Positions 63,241 through 64,000 of a stretch of DNA of 64,000 nt are shown here, piece by piece; the first letter of the stretch is position 1; each line of letters starts with the position of its first letter. Made by a program: the position numbers and the translations under genes. Below the pieces are notes generated by a model that saw nothing but the letters and a program-made list of their open reading frames with translations, was not told the origin of the DNA and did not search any database. Source of the DNA: Paraburkholderia eburnea (GTDB lineage: Bacteria; Pseudomonadota; Gammaproteobacteria; Burkholderiales; Burkholderiaceae); NCBI RefSeq assembly GCF_002917095.1, contig NZ_PQGA01000008.1, positions 124,001 to 188,000 on the forward strand, written 5' to 3'.

Positions 63241-63768
63241 ATGTCAACGACGTACCTGCGCCAGTATTACCAGAACATTGAACAATGGTTGGCGCGACCA
63301 TACGGAGCCGAAAGCTTTGCGATGACGCTTGGGGCGAGATTCGCTATCATTTCCATCGCTATATGCCTTTCAATATCCGCCCAGATCGCCATCAGCGCGG
63401 CCTTGTTCGCATTTACTGGGAAAAGGTCACTCGCGCCTCAAGCTCTGGCTGGATATTCCAACATGATGCAGCTATTTGGCGACTCGCTCTTAGCACCTTT
63501 GCTAGAAACACTGCTCGTTCAAGTCTCCGGGATTTTCATATTCCGTAGATTGCTGCGTGCGAACTGGACAGTATCGTGCGTCGCAGTGGGGTGTATTTTT
63601 GGTGCGCTGCACGGGTATGGGGGTGCGGCGTTGCTGAAGCTATCGCTAACCGGAATCCTGCTTACAGCGGTGTATGTGATCGAAAAGAGAAAAAGCGGCA
63701 AGCCGATACTAATGACGTTTGTCACGCACAGCATCTACAACACGATTTTGTGGATGGGCCGGAATTAG
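63241..63768 (+). CDS. CPBP-like membrane protein
   Basis: The 175-residue product has about five membrane helices and looks like a CPBP (CAAX-type) intramembrane protease family member. An LLETLLVQV segment sits at the place of the EExxxR motif, FGALHGYGG gives an FxxxH-like motif, and THSIYNTIL is the final H-x-x-N type segment. Only one Glu is present in the first motif and the Arg is replaced by Gln, so proteolytic activity is uncertain. The ATG at 63241 is the first possible start. The function is unknown. Confidence 0.7.
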   Translation: MSTTYLRQYYQNIEQWLARPYGAESFAMTLGARFAIISIAICLSISAQIAISAALFAFTGKRSLAPQALAGYSNMMQLFGDSLLAPLLETLLVQVSGIFIFRRLLRANWTVSCVAVGCIFGALHGYGGAALLKLSLTGILLTAVYVIEKRKSGKPILMTFVTHSIYNTILWMGRN

Positions 63769-64000
63769 GGCCGGTGTTCGCGCGGCTGAGCGACGCGGAC
63801 GGCGCCGCGCGGCCACAACCCGCCGTTCTACAAGCGGACGAACCTGTCATTGGAGCGACTGCATCGATATGGCGGAGCAAACCGACGTGTTAATCAGGAG
63901 AGCCGGACGGCGTTCGGACGCTGTCCGGCCACAACGAGCCATTCGACACGCCTGCAGCAGTCGTCAACAATCTGGCCTCGAAGCTTCCCACTCGTCACGG
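63769..64000. other. right end of window, repeat-containing
   Basis: No gene is seen up to the right edge. A copy of the dispersed repeat lies at about 63915-63975. Confidence 0.4.
63915..63975 (+). repeat. degenerate dispersed repeat, copy E
   Basis: GGCCACAACGAGCCATTCGA then CAGTCGTCAACAATCTGG, matching the order of blocks in copies A and C. A second partial block lies at 63810-63870. Confidence 0.45.

Overview
The window looks like a chromosomal segment of a GC-rich betaproteobacterium of the Burkholderia sensu lato group (Paraburkholderia or Caballeronia type). The support is the high-GC codon use, two outer-membrane porins that mature at an HAQSSVTLYG junction, a cluster of typical Burkholderiaceae housekeeping genes, and type VI secretion (T6SS) genes. 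I saw no rRNA, tRNA, CRISPR array or complete insertion sequence. All functions are inferred from sequence alone.

Layout. (1) 1-7 kb is an accessory region of very small genes. It holds single-pass membrane peptides, a HicB-like protein without a visible HicA, two DUF1488 paralogues, a double PRC-barrel protein, a Crp/Fnr regulator, and decayed remnants of a cyclic glucan synthase and an IS6-type transposase. (2) 7-17 kb is backbone: a retropepsin-like protease, a chemotaxis receptor, an NfeD protease plus slipin pair, an EF-G-like GTPase, RarA and a SUOX-fold protein. (3) 17-22 kb is a three-gene carbohydrate unit (MFS transporter, porin, GH31 glycosidase). (4) 22-26 kb pairs an ATC-hydrolase-family gene with a carbamoyl-amino-acid amidohydrolase and a periplasmic binding protein, divergent from a LysR regulator; this matches the thiazoline-to-cysteine route. 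(5) 26.8-33.6 kb has a porin, an ArsR plus PLP-decarboxylase pair, a copper-type cluster (DUF2946, unknown exported protein, CopC), a DUF1801 protein and a Rieske oxygenase. (6) 34-42.5 kb has a DUF1275 membrane protein and a six-gene hydrogenase-4-like operon (hyfB-C-E-F-G-I). Its large subunit has lost all four Ni-Fe cysteine ligands while the small subunit keeps its FeS cysteines, so it is probably an energy-converting hydrogenase-related (Ehr) complex and not a hydrogenase.

(7) 42.7-46 kb has a methyltransferase, a LysE exporter and an unrecognised 397-aa protein of lower GC. (8) 46.7-53.8 kb is a minus-strand T6SS effector island: vgrG, tle3-like lipase, tla3 adapter, small membrane protein, PAAR, tssF. 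The vgrG is frameshifted and internally deleted, and the lipase appears to have lost its catalytic core, so the island looks decayed. (9) 54.7-64 kb is a patchwork of regulators (GlxA/AraC, LysR), two SDR oxidoreductases, an exported DJ-1/PfpI protein, a SnoaL-like exported protein and a CPBP-like membrane protein, separated by long non-coding stretches.

Short degenerate repeats recur at about 43.7, 44.7, 46.2, 54.7, 60.7, 63.1 and 63.9 kb, mostly at edges of accessory blocks, which suggests repeated rearrangement.
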